DNA of 64,000 bases from an uncultured Chlorobiaceae bacterium (GCA_903843305.1 CAIMPI010000011.1:22635-86634); one strand, 5' to 3'. Positions 46,282-53,763 are shown, numbered from the stretch's first letter. Notes: a model not told the origin generated them from the sequence alone. Numbers and translations are program-made.

Positions 46282-47724
46282 ATGCCTGAAAACTCCCATC
46301 AAAAGGATCAGAAATCCGAATCAGCACAGAATGCATTGTTCTTTAGAACCACAAAAGCTCAGTATGTATTCGTGCCGAGCACTGGTCACATTCACTGGAT
46401 TAAATCCATCAAAGGGGCCGTTGATGATATTGAAAAAAAGCAGGGATCTATATCTAAAACGCTGGATTGCCATGGCGCTGAATCTGTAATAATCGGCTAC
46501 AGCACAGAAGAAATTTCAGAAGCGATAAACCATCATCTAGCCCATATGACTCTAGGGGTTACACAGGAATGTAATCTTCGTTGCAGCTACTGCGTCTATT
46601 CGGGGAAATTCAAGGATTTACGGACGCACACCCAAGAGCACATGTCTGAAGAAACTGCTCTGAAAGCATGCGCTTACTTCCTACAACATCTTTCAACAGA
46701 TAAAAAAGAGCTCTTTGTCACCTATTACGGCGGTGAACCATTCCTGAATTTTCCTGTTATTGTCAAAACACACGAATACCTCACCAGCATCTTGAAAGAG
46801 AGAGTACAATTCTCCATCACCACCAACGGCACACTAATTGACAGGCCCGTGAGAGAGTTTCTTGTTCGCAACAAGATTCATCTCACCGTCAGCCTTGACG
46901 GTGATCGCCATATCCATGATCGGTACCGGCGTTTTCTAAATGGGTTGCCATCATTCGACCAGATCATTGCTAACATTGACAAGCTTCGTGCAGAAAACGA
47001 AGCATATTTCAATCTCTACGTAACATTTGCCGTTACGGTCAATGCCGAAAGTGATTACAGAATCATGGAACAGTTTTTTTCTTGTTATCAAAACAATGTA
47101 AAGATATCTGGGGTGATGTTTTATGGAAGCAACGGCATTGAGCCTGTCCGGGGAAACACAAAAAATATGCCCTATCTGGTTAATAAATTTACTAAAGGGT
47201 GCCTTACACATGCATTCGACAATCCTGGGGAAAAACAGCACTACAAGTTTGCTGCCGACGTGATCGCAAAAGGGCTGAAAATGATCCATAACAGATTGAT
47301 TGCTGAAGATGGTCATTTTTTACCCGAAACATTGCCGCTTAACAAGCACTGCATTCCAGGTGCAACAAAACTTTTTGTGGCGCCTGATGGCACCTTCTAC
47401 CCCTGCGAGAAGCTTGATTCATATGATCATCTCTCTATCGGTAACCTTGATTCTGGAGTAAGCACAGCAAAGGTTTACCGGGATCTCGAAGCTTATGCCG
47501 AACTCAGAGACAAAGTATGCAGGAACTGCTTTCTGGTTAACATCTGCACATCCTGTTTTCAAAGCGCAAGCAACGGCGCCCGCTGGGATACCGATAAAAT
47601 GGCGATGTATTGCGATTGTGCACGTGAGGAGTTCGCAAAAGCATTTACTATTTATGCGGAAATTCTTGAACAGGATGATACCTCACTGGACTTTCTTGAC
47701 AAACAACGATACAGGGAAAGTTGA
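46282..47724 (+). CDS. Radical SAM/SPASM peptide maturase
   Basis: A 480-residue radical-SAM enzyme. The [4Fe-4S] site is CNLRCSYC (C97, C101, C104). Further features: YYGGEP and FSITTNGT of the SAM pocket, VSLDGDR in the barrel, and a SPASM domain with Cys at about 357, 375, 413, 416, 422, 425 and two more near 440. The first 95 residues look like a leader-binding region (FFRTTKAQYVFVPSTGHIHW). SPASM enzymes of this build typically make carbon-sulfur or carbon-carbon links in short peptides. The next gene, 29 bases downstream, is a good precursor. Confidence 0.88.
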   Translation: MPENSHQKDQKSESAQNALFFRTTKAQYVFVPSTGHIHWIKSIKGAVDDIEKKQGSISKTLDCHGAESVIIGYSTEEISEAINHHLAHMTLGVTQECNLRCSYCVYSGKFKDLRTHTQEHMSEETALKACAYFLQHLSTDKKELFVTYYGGEPFLNFPVIVKTHEYLTSILKERVQFSITTNGTLIDRPVREFLVRNKIHLTVSLDGDRHIHDRYRRFLNGLPSFDQIIANIDKLRAENEAYFNLYVTFAVTVNAESDYRIMEQFFSCYQNNVKISGVMFYGSNGIEPVRGNTKNMPYLVNKFTKGCLTHAFDNPGEKQHYKFAADVIAKGLKMIHNRLIAEDGHFLPETLPLNKHCIPGATKLFVAPDGTFYPCEKLDSYDHLSIGNLDSGVSTAKVYRDLEAYAELRDKVCRNCFLVNICTSCFQSASNGARWDTDKMAMYCDCAREEFAKAFTIYAEILEQDDTSLDFLDKQRYRES

Positions 47725-47753
47725 CAATCAATAACAAAAAAAAGGAGACCAAC

Positions 47754-47966
47754 ATGGAAGAGAAAAAAGAATATACCGAGCTCATAAGAACCAATTTTTT
47801 TGCTAAATCAGGAAAACAACACACTAAAGGCATCAGTAACTGTGGATCAAACTGCACTGGTTGTGATTGCCCTGATGGTGACATTGGTGCGGGTGGTGTC
47901 TCAATTTCATTAGTCGCGGTAGGACATGCGGGCGGATACGCAGGCGATCTTTCCGTACAATATTGA
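47754..47966 (+). CDS. Candidate RiPP precursor peptide (70 aa)
   Basis: A 70-residue peptide directly after the radical-SAM gene, with an AAAGGAG ribosome site about 8 bases before the ATG. The first half is charged (MEEKKEYTELIRTNFFAKSG) and reads like a leader. A compact Cys cluster (NCGSNCTGCDC; C30, C34, C37, C39) follows, then a Gly-rich tail (GAGGVSISLVAVGHAGGYAG). A precursor of about 70 residues, cotranscribed with the maturase and with Cys and small residues in the core, fits radical-SAM RiPPs such as the ranthipeptide or sactipeptide classes. No exporter or protease was seen nearby. Confidence 0.75.
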   Translation: MEEKKEYTELIRTNFFAKSGKQHTKGISNCGSNCTGCDCPDGDIGAGGVSISLVAVGHAGGYAGDLSVQY

Positions 47967-48037
47967 TTTGAAGAGCTTTTCTCAGGAAAAATCCGCATAA
48001 AATGCTTTCCCTGTATCATCGTTTGTATTGCGTTATC

Positions 48038-48084
48038 ATCAATTAAGTTTCTCCGCAGCCGAACTGCGGAGAAACTTAATTGAT
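48038..48084. terminator. Perfect 21-bp hairpin after the RiPP genes
   Basis: ATCAATTAAGTTTCTCCGCA and its exact complement (21 bp in all) flank a 5-base loop. It lies 71 bases after the precursor stop. No T tract follows; it could end transcription, protect the mRNA or be a mobile-element end. Confidence 0.6.
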
Positions 48085-48086
48085 AT

Positions 48087-48211
48087 GCCGGTTACGGTGT
48101 TGCGTGGTTGAGTTGGAATAGCTTCAACATTACCTCTTTCGATGAAGTTGACCTGAACATTGCTGGATATAATTGTTCTTCACAGTTTGGCTACCATCAC
48201 CTGAAAAACTT
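48087..48211 (-). pseudogene. Fragment of AbiEi gene
   Basis: About 125 bases closely matching 50782-50905, the middle of the AbiEi gene (codons about 102-144), in the same - strand sense. Only this fragment remains. Confidence 0.7.
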
Positions 48212-48221
48212 GATCGAAATG

Positions 48222-48303
48222 ACCTTGCCGGATAAGCCGCGAAGCAAAAACCAGCAATACCGTCTGACTGAGAAGGGGAAGCACTTGATAAATGGGATTT
48301 CAT
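48222..48303 (+). pseudogene. 3' tail of an AlbA/RecG-like gene
   Basis: Codes for LPDKPRSKNQQYRLTEKGKH and then a short tail to the stop at 48303, the winged-helix end of COG2865 proteins (compare IPDKPQSRLQRYKTTEQG at 34210). It joins directly to the AbiEi fragment before it. Confidence 0.65.
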
Positions 48304-48374
48304 GAAACAAAAAGACTTTATCGCAAATTTTCTATCCATTCTCAATTACGTCCGCAGTTCAGTCTGGCGATATC

Positions 48375-48533
48375 TCAATAACAGGCGAGTGACGCATTAG
48401 GGGGCAAACCCTTGTCCTCGATCAGAAGGTTAAGGATTGCTGCCAAAAGCGCATCAAGTTTCTTGCCGTGTATCCCTGATTTCTCCCGGCGATAGTCACG
48501 CTTGAATCGGCTGGTGTATTTAATCGTCCGCAT
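48375..48533 (-). pseudogene. Truncated YafQ-type toxin
   Basis: A 52-codon frame beginning MRTIKYTSRFKRDYRREKSG and reaching KKLDALLAAILNLLIEDKGL, the first half of a YafQ/RelE-fold mRNA-cutting toxin, and then a stop shortly after. Intact YafQ has about 90 residues; the catalytic His and Phe of the C-terminal half are gone. Its start overlaps the end of the antitoxin gene by 14 bases, the usual dinJ-yafQ arrangement. Confidence 0.75.
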
Positions 48534-48783
48534 TTAAACCCTGAAACAACCCATCCAAAGAACTGGCTGTTGTGAGTTCTCCACGGCGGGCGGCTTTAAT
48601 AGCCTCAATCGTTTCTGCATTGGGGATGAGCGGCTCGAAAGGCAACGCCTTTTCAGCAACAACCCGTTTCAACATAAGCCTTACGGCATCGGACAGGGAA
48701 AGCCCTATGGAAGCCAGTACAGCGGAAGCCTCGGCCTTTGTTGCGGCATCAATCCTTGCTCTGACAACTGAATTTTCTATCAT
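48520..48783 (-). CDS. RelB/DinJ-family antitoxin
   Basis: An 87-residue protein with a ribbon-helix-helix N-terminal domain (SVVRARIDAATKAEASAVLA then LSLSDAVRLMLKRV) and a toxin-binding C terminus (PFEPLIPNAETIEA). It is a DinJ-type DNA-binding antitoxin. The matching YafQ-like toxin downstream is truncated, so the antitoxin is now probably an orphan. Start ATG 48783. Confidence 0.85.
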   Translation of the reverse strand: MIENSVVRARIDAATKAEASAVLASIGLSLSDAVRLMLKRVVAEKALPFEPLIPNAETIEAIKAARRGELTTASSLDGLFQGLNADD

Positions 48784-48837
48784 ATCAATATCCTCCTTTT
48801 GTAGCTACAATGTGGCACAATAAAGAGCAAGACGCAA

Positions 48838-48972
48838 GTATTATAATTCCTGCCCGGAAAATCAGCGATAATGTCGTTGAGCATTTGCAGCACTCTCTTC
48901 AGCAAGTTGAGGAGGGTAAAACCACGGTTCTCAAAAAATCAGATATCAAAAACTTCCTTGGGCTTGAGTAAT
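48838..48972 (+). pseudogene. Fragment of Phd-type antitoxin gene
   Basis: Nearly identical to the last 44 codons and stop of the Phd-type gene at 54486-54722 (IIPARKISDNVVEHLQ...FLGLE), with only a few changes (HSL for LSL, KNFLG for NNFLG). The 5' half is missing. The identity continues a few bases past the stop. Confidence 0.85.
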
Positions 48973-49215
48973 GGGCTTTCTGTTTACGGGCATTATGATG
49001 ATCGATGATTGTTTCTCTATTCGGTGATGGGGACATTCAAATTACATTCGTATCGCAGACGAAATTTACTTGAAAAAATTCCCGGACACCCTCGACTACG
49101 TCAACTTTCCAGCTCTTCACTTGGTGTTTCCATGCCATCCACATCCCTGTTGCTGCGGCTTGTTCTGAGACGGTTTCGGTTACTGACACATTCAATAATG
49201 TTAACTTGCATTCGC

Positions 49216-49262
49216 TTGACAAGTGTCGTATATTTGCGTTATGCAAAATGTCGTATTTTTGC
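49216..49262 (+). promoter_or_regulatory. Promoter with direct-repeat operator
   Basis: TTGACA (49216-49221) and TTATGC 17 bases later make a plausible promoter for the DUF6088 gene. Two copies of TGTCGTAT(A/T)TTTGC lie 25 bases apart across it (49224-49237 and 49249-49262), as expected for an antitoxin that represses its own operon. Confidence 0.6.
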
Positions 49263-49316
49263 AACGCCAACCCTTCATAATGAATGAGCAGATAGGGTAG
49301 TCTAGAGTATAAGATT

Positions 49317-49697
49317 ATGGCTCGAATGGCAAGGAAGAAGTGCTCGGTATTCGTGCGTGAAGATTTTAAGGATTTGAGTGACTACGATCAGGTTGGGCGT
49401 GCCTTGCGGAACATAGCTAAAAACGGGAGATTGATTCGGGTAGGCTATGGGGTCTATGCCAAAGCCAAAAATTCACCCATTACAGGTGAACCTGTTCCTG
49501 TGGTTCCGTTGCCTGAGTTGGCGAAAGAGGCTCTTGCTCGTCTTGGAATCAAAACAGCCCCTTCCCGCATGGAGAAAGATTACAATGCCGGAAAAACAAC
49601 CCAAGTGCCAACCGGGCGAGTGATTGCGGTCAAAGGCCGTATAAGCCGAAAGATAGGATATGGTGGAGCTTATGTCAGTTATGAACCAGCGACCTGA
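49317..49697 (+). CDS. DUF6088-family (AbiEi-like antitoxin)
   Basis: A 126-residue protein with an N-terminal winged helix (REDFKDLSDYDQVGRALRNI, then GRLIRVGYGVYAKAK), as in AbiEi-type antitoxins of type IV toxin-antitoxin systems. The C-terminal part has VPTGRVIAVKGRISRKIGYG. It overlaps the following AbiEii gene, and has a repeat-operator promoter. DUF6088 genes normally precede a nucleotidyltransferase AbiEii; here that gene is cut short. Confidence 0.75.
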   Translation: MARMARKKCSVFVREDFKDLSDYDQVGRALRNIAKNGRLIRVGYGVYAKAKNSPITGEPVPVVPLPELAKEALARLGIKTAPSRMEKDYNAGKTTQVPTGRVIAVKGRISRKIGYGGAYVSYEPAT

Positions 49698-49824
49698 AAA
49701 GGAAGTTTTTGAGGAAGTTGCGCTTCTCAAAAGCATGGCTCCCTCTTTCATTGAGAAGGATTGGTTTGTCACGAAAATTATTGCAGTACTTGCTGATCAC
49801 CACGCAGATGGTTTTGAATGCTGA
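49672..49824 (+). pseudogene. Truncated AbiEii toxin (N-terminal part)
   Basis: A 50-codon frame overlapping the end of the DUF6088 gene: EVFEEVALLKSMAPSFIEKD followed by WFVTKIIAVLADHH. This is the N-terminal region of AbiEii nucleotidyltransferase toxins, ending before the catalytic GGTxLS-type motif. The downstream sequence (49829-50047) may be the C-terminal end. Confidence 0.65.
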
Positions 49825-49828
49825 ATCC

Positions 49829-50047
49829 ATGCACGAAGATGAGCGGCGCTCAAAAAATAATCCCTCATTTGCCGGTTCGAGTATGCAGGAAAAGTTCCGG
49901 CAAATGATTCAGATACTCGAAACTGATACGAAATATCCGGACGAATATGATCTGTTCGTTAAAAGTGTCTCTTATGCTGCCGAAGGAGAAGTGCCCGACT
50001 TCGAAGAGGCAGTAAGAGCGGTTCGTACTCTTGTACAGCTCATCTGA
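49829..50047 (+). CDS. Small protein, possibly the C-terminal remnant of AbiEii
   Basis: Codes for 72 residues (MHEDERRSKNNPSFAGSSMQ...) ending with VPDFEEAVRAVRTLVQLI, which resembles the last part of AbiEii toxins (PSFEE...xIRxL). It begins just after the stop of the truncated AbiEii frame. It may be a separate small gene instead; there is no clear ribosome site. Confidence 0.45.
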   Translation: MHEDERRSKNNPSFAGSSMQEKFRQMIQILETDTKYPDEYDLFVKSVSYAAEGEVPDFEEAVRAVRTLVQLI

Positions 50048-50128
50048 TTCCACTGCGCTGGAATAGCTGATGTGGGAAACAAAGGTTTTTCATCGTAGTC
50101 AACCGCGTGTGTAACGGAGAACTCTCTT

Positions 50129-50398
50129 ATGGAATGTATTTCAATTATAGAGGCAAAGTATGTCAAGGATTATCAGATATTTCTGACATTCAATACTGGT
50201 GAAACCGGCGAGGTTGATCTGCGTGATCTTGTCTATAAATATCCAATAGCGGAGCCATTACGGAACCCTGAAGCTTTTTCACATTTTTATCTTGATTCCT
50301 GGCCTACTCTTGCATGGGAATGCGGTTTTGATGTTGATCCTGAGTCACTGTATTTCAGGGCAACCGGTAAGTCACTGTGGGAGACGAAAGCATCCTGA
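50129..50398 (+). CDS. DUF2442 protein, copy 2
   Basis: An 89-residue protein, nearly identical to the first 80 residues of the gene at 43821-44096 (differences such as VEARYV/IEAKYV and LKFNTG/LTFNTG). The C-terminal ends differ, KSLWETKAS against IRNSAQEFKTV, after a shared FRATG. The near-identity and different end show a recent duplication. Confidence 0.8.
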   Translation: MECISIIEAKYVKDYQIFLTFNTGETGEVDLRDLVYKYPIAEPLRNPEAFSHFYLDSWPTLAWECGFDVDPESLYFRATGKSLWETKAS

Positions 50399-50431
50399 TA
50401 AAACGCCATTCAATGATGTAGGCTTGAGGTA

Positions 50432-51211
50432 TCAAATCTCTGACTTCACTTTGGTATTAATATAAATTTGCCAGCGCTTACTAAACACTGCGCCTTTGAT
50501 GGTTACTGATGGTAGCAGTGGTGAGCGTACAGGTTTTTTGGCGTTGATATACTCTGACAAAGGCTGCCATATTTCCTCAGATCCAACAGATTCCAATAAA
50601 TATCCCAGTCGCTGCACCCAGGTTATTGGCGACAGTTCAGCAACCGTCACTAACTTTTCGGGATCAATGACTTCGACCATTTCCGACAGCACGGTGGCAA
50701 CATTATCCAGCCATCCACAGTGCCTGTAATATCCTGCAAGATCAAAGGCGGTGGCTTCTGGCGTTGAGAGCTTCAGAATGCCGGATACCGTATTGCGTGG
50801 TTGCGTTGGAATAGCCTCAATATTACCTCTGACGATGAAGTTGACCTGAACTTTGCCGGAGATAATGGTTCTTCGCGGTTTGGCTACCATAACCTGAAAA
50901 ACTTGGGGGCGATGATGAGCTGCACCGTGGTACTCCGCAGCACTCAAAAGCCCGACATAGTAATATTCCCCCAGGTAGTTCATCAAATCAGGGATGAACT
51001 GCTCTGCCGGGCGGCATCCAAGCGAACGATATTCAGGGGGGACAATCACATAAAACCCCTGATAGGGCATCGCAATTTCTCCTTTTTTCATTAAACGGCG
51101 CAAGGCCGACTTGAGTGCAGTGGGAGAAGAGCTGATCCTTTGTTCAAGCTCGATGAAGCTGAAGCACGAGATTCCTTCAGCGGCGAATTGTGATATTTTC
51201 TCTGAAAGCAT
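50432..51211 (-). CDS. AbiEi-family type IV antitoxin
   Basis: A 259-residue protein. Residues 1-70 make a winged helix (EKISQFAAEGISCFSFIELE, then LKSALRRLMKKGEIAMP). The rest carries AbiEi landmarks: GCRPAEQFIPDLMNYLG, YYVGLLSAAEYHGAAHHRPQ and STPEATAFDLAGYY. It normally opposes an AbiEii toxin encoded just downstream, but here the downstream neighbour is a converging DUF2442 gene, so the antitoxin is alone. Pieces of a second copy lie at 48087, 52408 and near 45637. Confidence 0.85.
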   Translation of the reverse strand: MLSEKISQFAAEGISCFSFIELEQRISSSPTALKSALRRLMKKGEIAMPYQGFYVIVPPEYRSLGCRPAEQFIPDLMNYLGEYYYVGLLSAAEYHGAAHHRPQVFQVMVAKPRRTIISGKVQVNFIVRGNIEAIPTQPRNTVSGILKLSTPEATAFDLAGYYRHCGWLDNVATVLSEMVEVIDPEKLVTVAELSPITWVQRLGYLLESVGSEEIWQPLSEYINAKKPVRSPLLPSVTIKGAVFSKRWQIYINTKVKSEI

Positions 51212-51446
51212 AGGGGAATTGCATAGATAATTTTCAAAAAGTATTACTTATTGTTCGTATTTGCAAATTATACATGCGTTTTCGGTGGGGGAACCTGAAA
51301 AACTCTTGCTTTACTGTGCGGCATCTTATGTCGGTTAATTCTTCGACCAGGACGGCTTAATGTGTGTGTAATTAGTGTATATTTGATCCTGAAATATGTG
51401 CTCTCGTTTGTTATCGACATTCTCGCTGCAAAATATGTTGATGGTA

Positions 51447-51515
51447 AAGAGTCGGTCAATGTATTTCGCATGATCTTCAGTGTGCCGGAATTCAGCGCAA
51501 AACAAGAGGAGACGG
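51447..51515 (+). pseudogene. Fragment of AlbA/RecG-like gene
   Basis: Codes for VNVFRMIFSVPEFSAKQEET, matching the piece DVFRMIISVPEFGEKTSN of the broken gene at 44965-45633. About 70 bases. Confidence 0.6.
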
Positions 51516-51624
51516 CTTGAGTTGCACAAGTCGTGGTGTATGACGTGCTGCATGACACCAGATTGACTGAAACGATGAAGGAAATTATTGGGCTTAAACA
51601 AGTTGTCGCGCAAGGGGAGATGAG

Positions 51625-51800
51625 GATGTTTTCTTCGGGGTTGATTCGATAGTTGGCGGATAAGTGCTCTTCAGCTCAATTTTTGAGGTTAGCAAGAGAG
51701 TCGATTCTGCTTGATCAGCAACAATGGAAGGCTTCGTTCTGGTTTTTTTTGAAAAGCGTCTTCATTGTTGCAAAGAGATAGTTTTGCGATTGATACACTT
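51625..51800 (+). pseudogene. Degraded 5' copy of the sce7726 gene
   Basis: About 175 bases (from GGGGTTGATTCGATAGTTGG on) align with codons about 18-80 of the sce7726 gene at 40936, with many point changes and one or two indels and stops. The shared stretch GCTCTTCAGCTCAATTTT is exact. Confidence 0.75.
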
Positions 51801-51870
51801 CAAACACTGCGTCTATGAAAAGCCATATAAATATATTGCCATTTAAGCCTTATGATTGTAACTTAACCCT

Positions 51871-52149
51871 ATGAAAAGCGCTCGTTTTGAATGGGATGAA
51901 GAGAAAGACAGGGAAAATCAGGATAAACACCATGTACCTTTTTCATTAGCCCAATACGCATTTCTTGATCCAAAGCGTCTTATTGTCGAAGATAGAGGTC
52001 ACAGTAATGAAGAAAATCGATTTTATTGTATTGGGCGCGTGGATGAAGGAATAATGACTGTAAGGTTCACCTATCGAGGCAATATTATCAGAATATTCGG
52101 AGCTGGATATTGGAGAAAAGGGAGGAAAATATATGAAGACCAAGATTGA
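51871..52149 (+). CDS. brnT: BrnT-type toxin
   Basis: A 92-residue protein. It starts FEWDEEKDRENQDKHHVPFS, the hallmark of BrnT, with ALF-like LAQYAFLDPKR and the later HSNEENRFYCIGRVDE, then VRFTYRGNIIRIF. BrnT is a RelE-fold ribonuclease. It overlaps brnA by 17 bases. The pair looks intact. Confidence 0.88.
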   Translation: MKSARFEWDEEKDRENQDKHHVPFSLAQYAFLDPKRLIVEDRGHSNEENRFYCIGRVDEGIMTVRFTYRGNIIRIFGAGYWRKGRKIYEDQD

Positions 52150-52372
52150 ATATACCGATGAGCCATTAGGAGAATTAATGGTCATTAAAGACGGTCTGCC
52201 TTCGCCTGATCAATTAATCCTGAAGGACGATAACGTCAAAATTACTATTGCATTAAAAAAATCAAGTGTCGAATTTTTTAAGCATGAGGCAAAGAAACAT
52301 CATACTTCTTACCAAAGAATGATAAGGCAACTCATAGACTGGTACGCAGTAACTAACCAAAAAAGCGCATAA
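52133..52372 (+). CDS. brnA: BrnA-type antitoxin
   Basis: A 79-residue protein with the ribbon-helix-helix-like segment VKITIALKKSSVEFFKHEAKKHHT... (conserved ITIALxxSSVxFFK) and YQRMIRQLIDWYA. It is the usual partner of BrnT, and its gene starts inside the end of brnT. Binds its own promoter in known systems. Confidence 0.88.
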   Translation: MKTKIEYTDEPLGELMVIKDGLPSPDQLILKDDNVKITIALKKSSVEFFKHEAKKHHTSYQRMIRQLIDWYAVTNQKSA

Positions 52373-52407
52373 TGCAGCTGTGATCAAGGTGTTTTTTTGC
52401 ACCATTG

Positions 52408-52622
52408 AATGATGCAGGCTTGAGGTATCAAATCTCTGTTTCTACTTTTGCCACTTTTGTATTGATGTAAATCTGCCAGCACTTATTAAACTTGGTGCCT
52501 TTGATTGTGGCTGATGGCAAGAGGGGTGTGCGTACAGAATTTTTGGCGTTGTACCCTGCCAGTGGCTCCCGTATCACCCCAGATTCAATAGTTTCCAATA
52601 GATAACTCACCCGCTGGAAGAA
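52408..52622 (-). pseudogene. C-terminal fragment of AbiEi gene
   Basis: About 215 bases with the sense of the AbiEi gene (50432-51211): they encode YLLETIESG...NAKNSVRTPLLPSATIKG and WQIYINTKV. It is about 75-80% identical to the end of that gene; the 5' part is lost. Confidence 0.75.
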
Positions 52623-52690
52623 ATATCAGGCTTTGGCGGCAAGAAGTTCCTGAACCGTAACGCCAATATGATTAGCAATTTACCGAAGCA
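52622..52690 (-). pseudogene. 3' fragment of a HicA gene
   Basis: About 69 bases that repeat 53043-53112, the last 22 or so codons of the intact hicA gene (LLRQIAKDIGLTVQGLLG in the latter; changed here). It is joined directly to the AbiEi fragment. Confidence 0.65.
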
Positions 52691-52810
52691 AAATTGGCGA
52701 AACTGAAGTGAAGTGCTGACTTTTGATGAATATGCAGTATATACCTGATTACTGGATGCGCTATTCCGCTTTGAAGTTAAAGAGCGATTGGCAGTTTTAC
52801 GATGAATTTC

Positions 52811-52840
52811 CTATTGCGTCCGCAGCGCGGACGTAATTGC
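52811..52840. repeat. Second copy of the ACGTCCGCA palindrome
   Basis: CTATTGCGTCCGCAGCGCGG followed by ACGTAATTG; a near copy of the palindrome at 40554-40582 with mismatches in the left arm. Confidence 0.6.
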
Positions 52841-52850
52841 ACCTGACGTT

Positions 52851-53041
52851 GAGGATACTGAAACCTGATACTTCTCTATTATCTATGTCATCGCTGTTTT
52901 GAGCGAAAGCGTCAATCCGCGTGATTATTGGTTCAGGATGAAGGTCAGGGTAAAGGCTGAAGATGGCCTTGAGTTGTCGACAACTGAAATTGAAATCTTC
53001 AGATGGGAAAAAATATGCAACAGATTGCGCAAATGTGGAAG
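52851..53041 (+). pseudogene. Fragment of BRO-N gene
   Basis: About 190 bases matching codons 15-85 of the BRO-N gene at 44111, with an internal stop (TGATACTTC for TGGTACTTC) and a deletion after LSTT. It still encodes VLSESVNPRDYWFRMKVRVK. Confidence 0.75.
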
Positions 53042-53046
53042 TAATA

Positions 53047-53274
53047 TCAGGCTTTGGCGCCAAGCAGTCCCTGAACCGTTAATCCAATATCTTTAGCAAT
53101 TTGCCGAAGCAAAATCGGCGAAACATCTCGTCCTGCATGAAATGGCACAGTCGTACACCTGCCATCTGCGTGGCGAAACTGCTTATGAGAACCACGTTGT
53201 CGAATTTCGTTAAATCCCAGTGCTTCCAGCAATGCAACAATCTCGCGAGGTTTAAGAACAGGTAAATGTCCCAT
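53047..53274 (-). CDS. hicA: HicA-type mRNA interferase
   Basis: A 75-residue toxin: PREIVALLEALGFNEIRQRG then GSHKQFRHADGRCTTVPFHAGRD (catalytic His in SHKQF) and the ILLRQIAKDIGL helix. HicA cuts mRNA during translation. The antitoxin gene ends two bases upstream. It is intact, in contrast to the remnant at 52622. Confidence 0.9.
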   Translation of the reverse strand: MGHLPVLKPREIVALLEALGFNEIRQRGSHKQFRHADGRCTTVPFHAGRDVSPILLRQIAKDIGLTVQGLLGAKA

Positions 53275-53276
53275 GT

Positions 53277-53486
53277 TCAGGCCACAACAATATTTTGAGT
53301 GCCAATAAATTCTGCTTCCAGCATAGGCTCTCCATCCTCAAGCAGCATTTCGATAACTTCTTGAAGGTTTTGATGCAGTTCATCCAGGGTTTCCCCTTGT
53401 GTATGTGCTCCCTTGAATCCAGGGATGAATCCTACAAAAAGACCAGTTTCCGTACAGCGTTCAATAATGGCCGTGTAATTTCTCAT
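53277..53486 (-). CDS. hicB: HicB-type antitoxin
   Basis: A 69-residue protein with the partial RNase H-like fold of HicB (YTAIIERCTETGLFVGFIPG, then GETLDELHQNLQEVIEMLLE). Order hicB-hicA on the same strand is a common one. The usual C-terminal DNA-binding helix-turn-helix seems absent, as in many short HicB proteins. Confidence 0.85.
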   Translation of the reverse strand: MRNYTAIIERCTETGLFVGFIPGFKGAHTQGETLDELHQNLQEVIEMLLEDGEPMLEAEFIGTQNIVVA

Positions 53487-53629
53487 TGGAAGCGTTCTCC
53501 TGTACTTGTATCATTCATGAGATTTTTTCTAAAACGCATTGCTTCATTTTGTCTGGTTTTCTCAGAAGCGATAAATCATTGCCCATCAGTGGCAGACTTG
53601 ACCAAATTTTCTTTCCCCCAATGTAAGCC

Positions 53630-53763
53630 AAAAAGCCGACTGCAAAAATATCGTCTGACCGAAAAAGGTCTAAAACTTCTGGAGAGAAGATGAAAATGGA
53701 AAGGCTCCGCATGGGGACCCCGGACCGAAAAGGGCAAAAGCTTGATGGATGGGATTTCATGAA
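53630..53763 (+). pseudogene. Two AlbA/RecG-like 3' tails in series
   Basis: Codes for SRLQKYRLTEKGLKLLERR with a stop at 53693, then a further tail with RKGQKLDGWDFMK, whose DNA matches the end of the 48222-48303 piece. These are further remains of COG2865 winged-helix ends. Confidence 0.6.

Noticed and set aside
49037..49270. 77-residue frame on the - strand
   Set aside because: No ribosome site, no recognisable domain, and it overlaps the operator/promoter of the DUF6088 gene.
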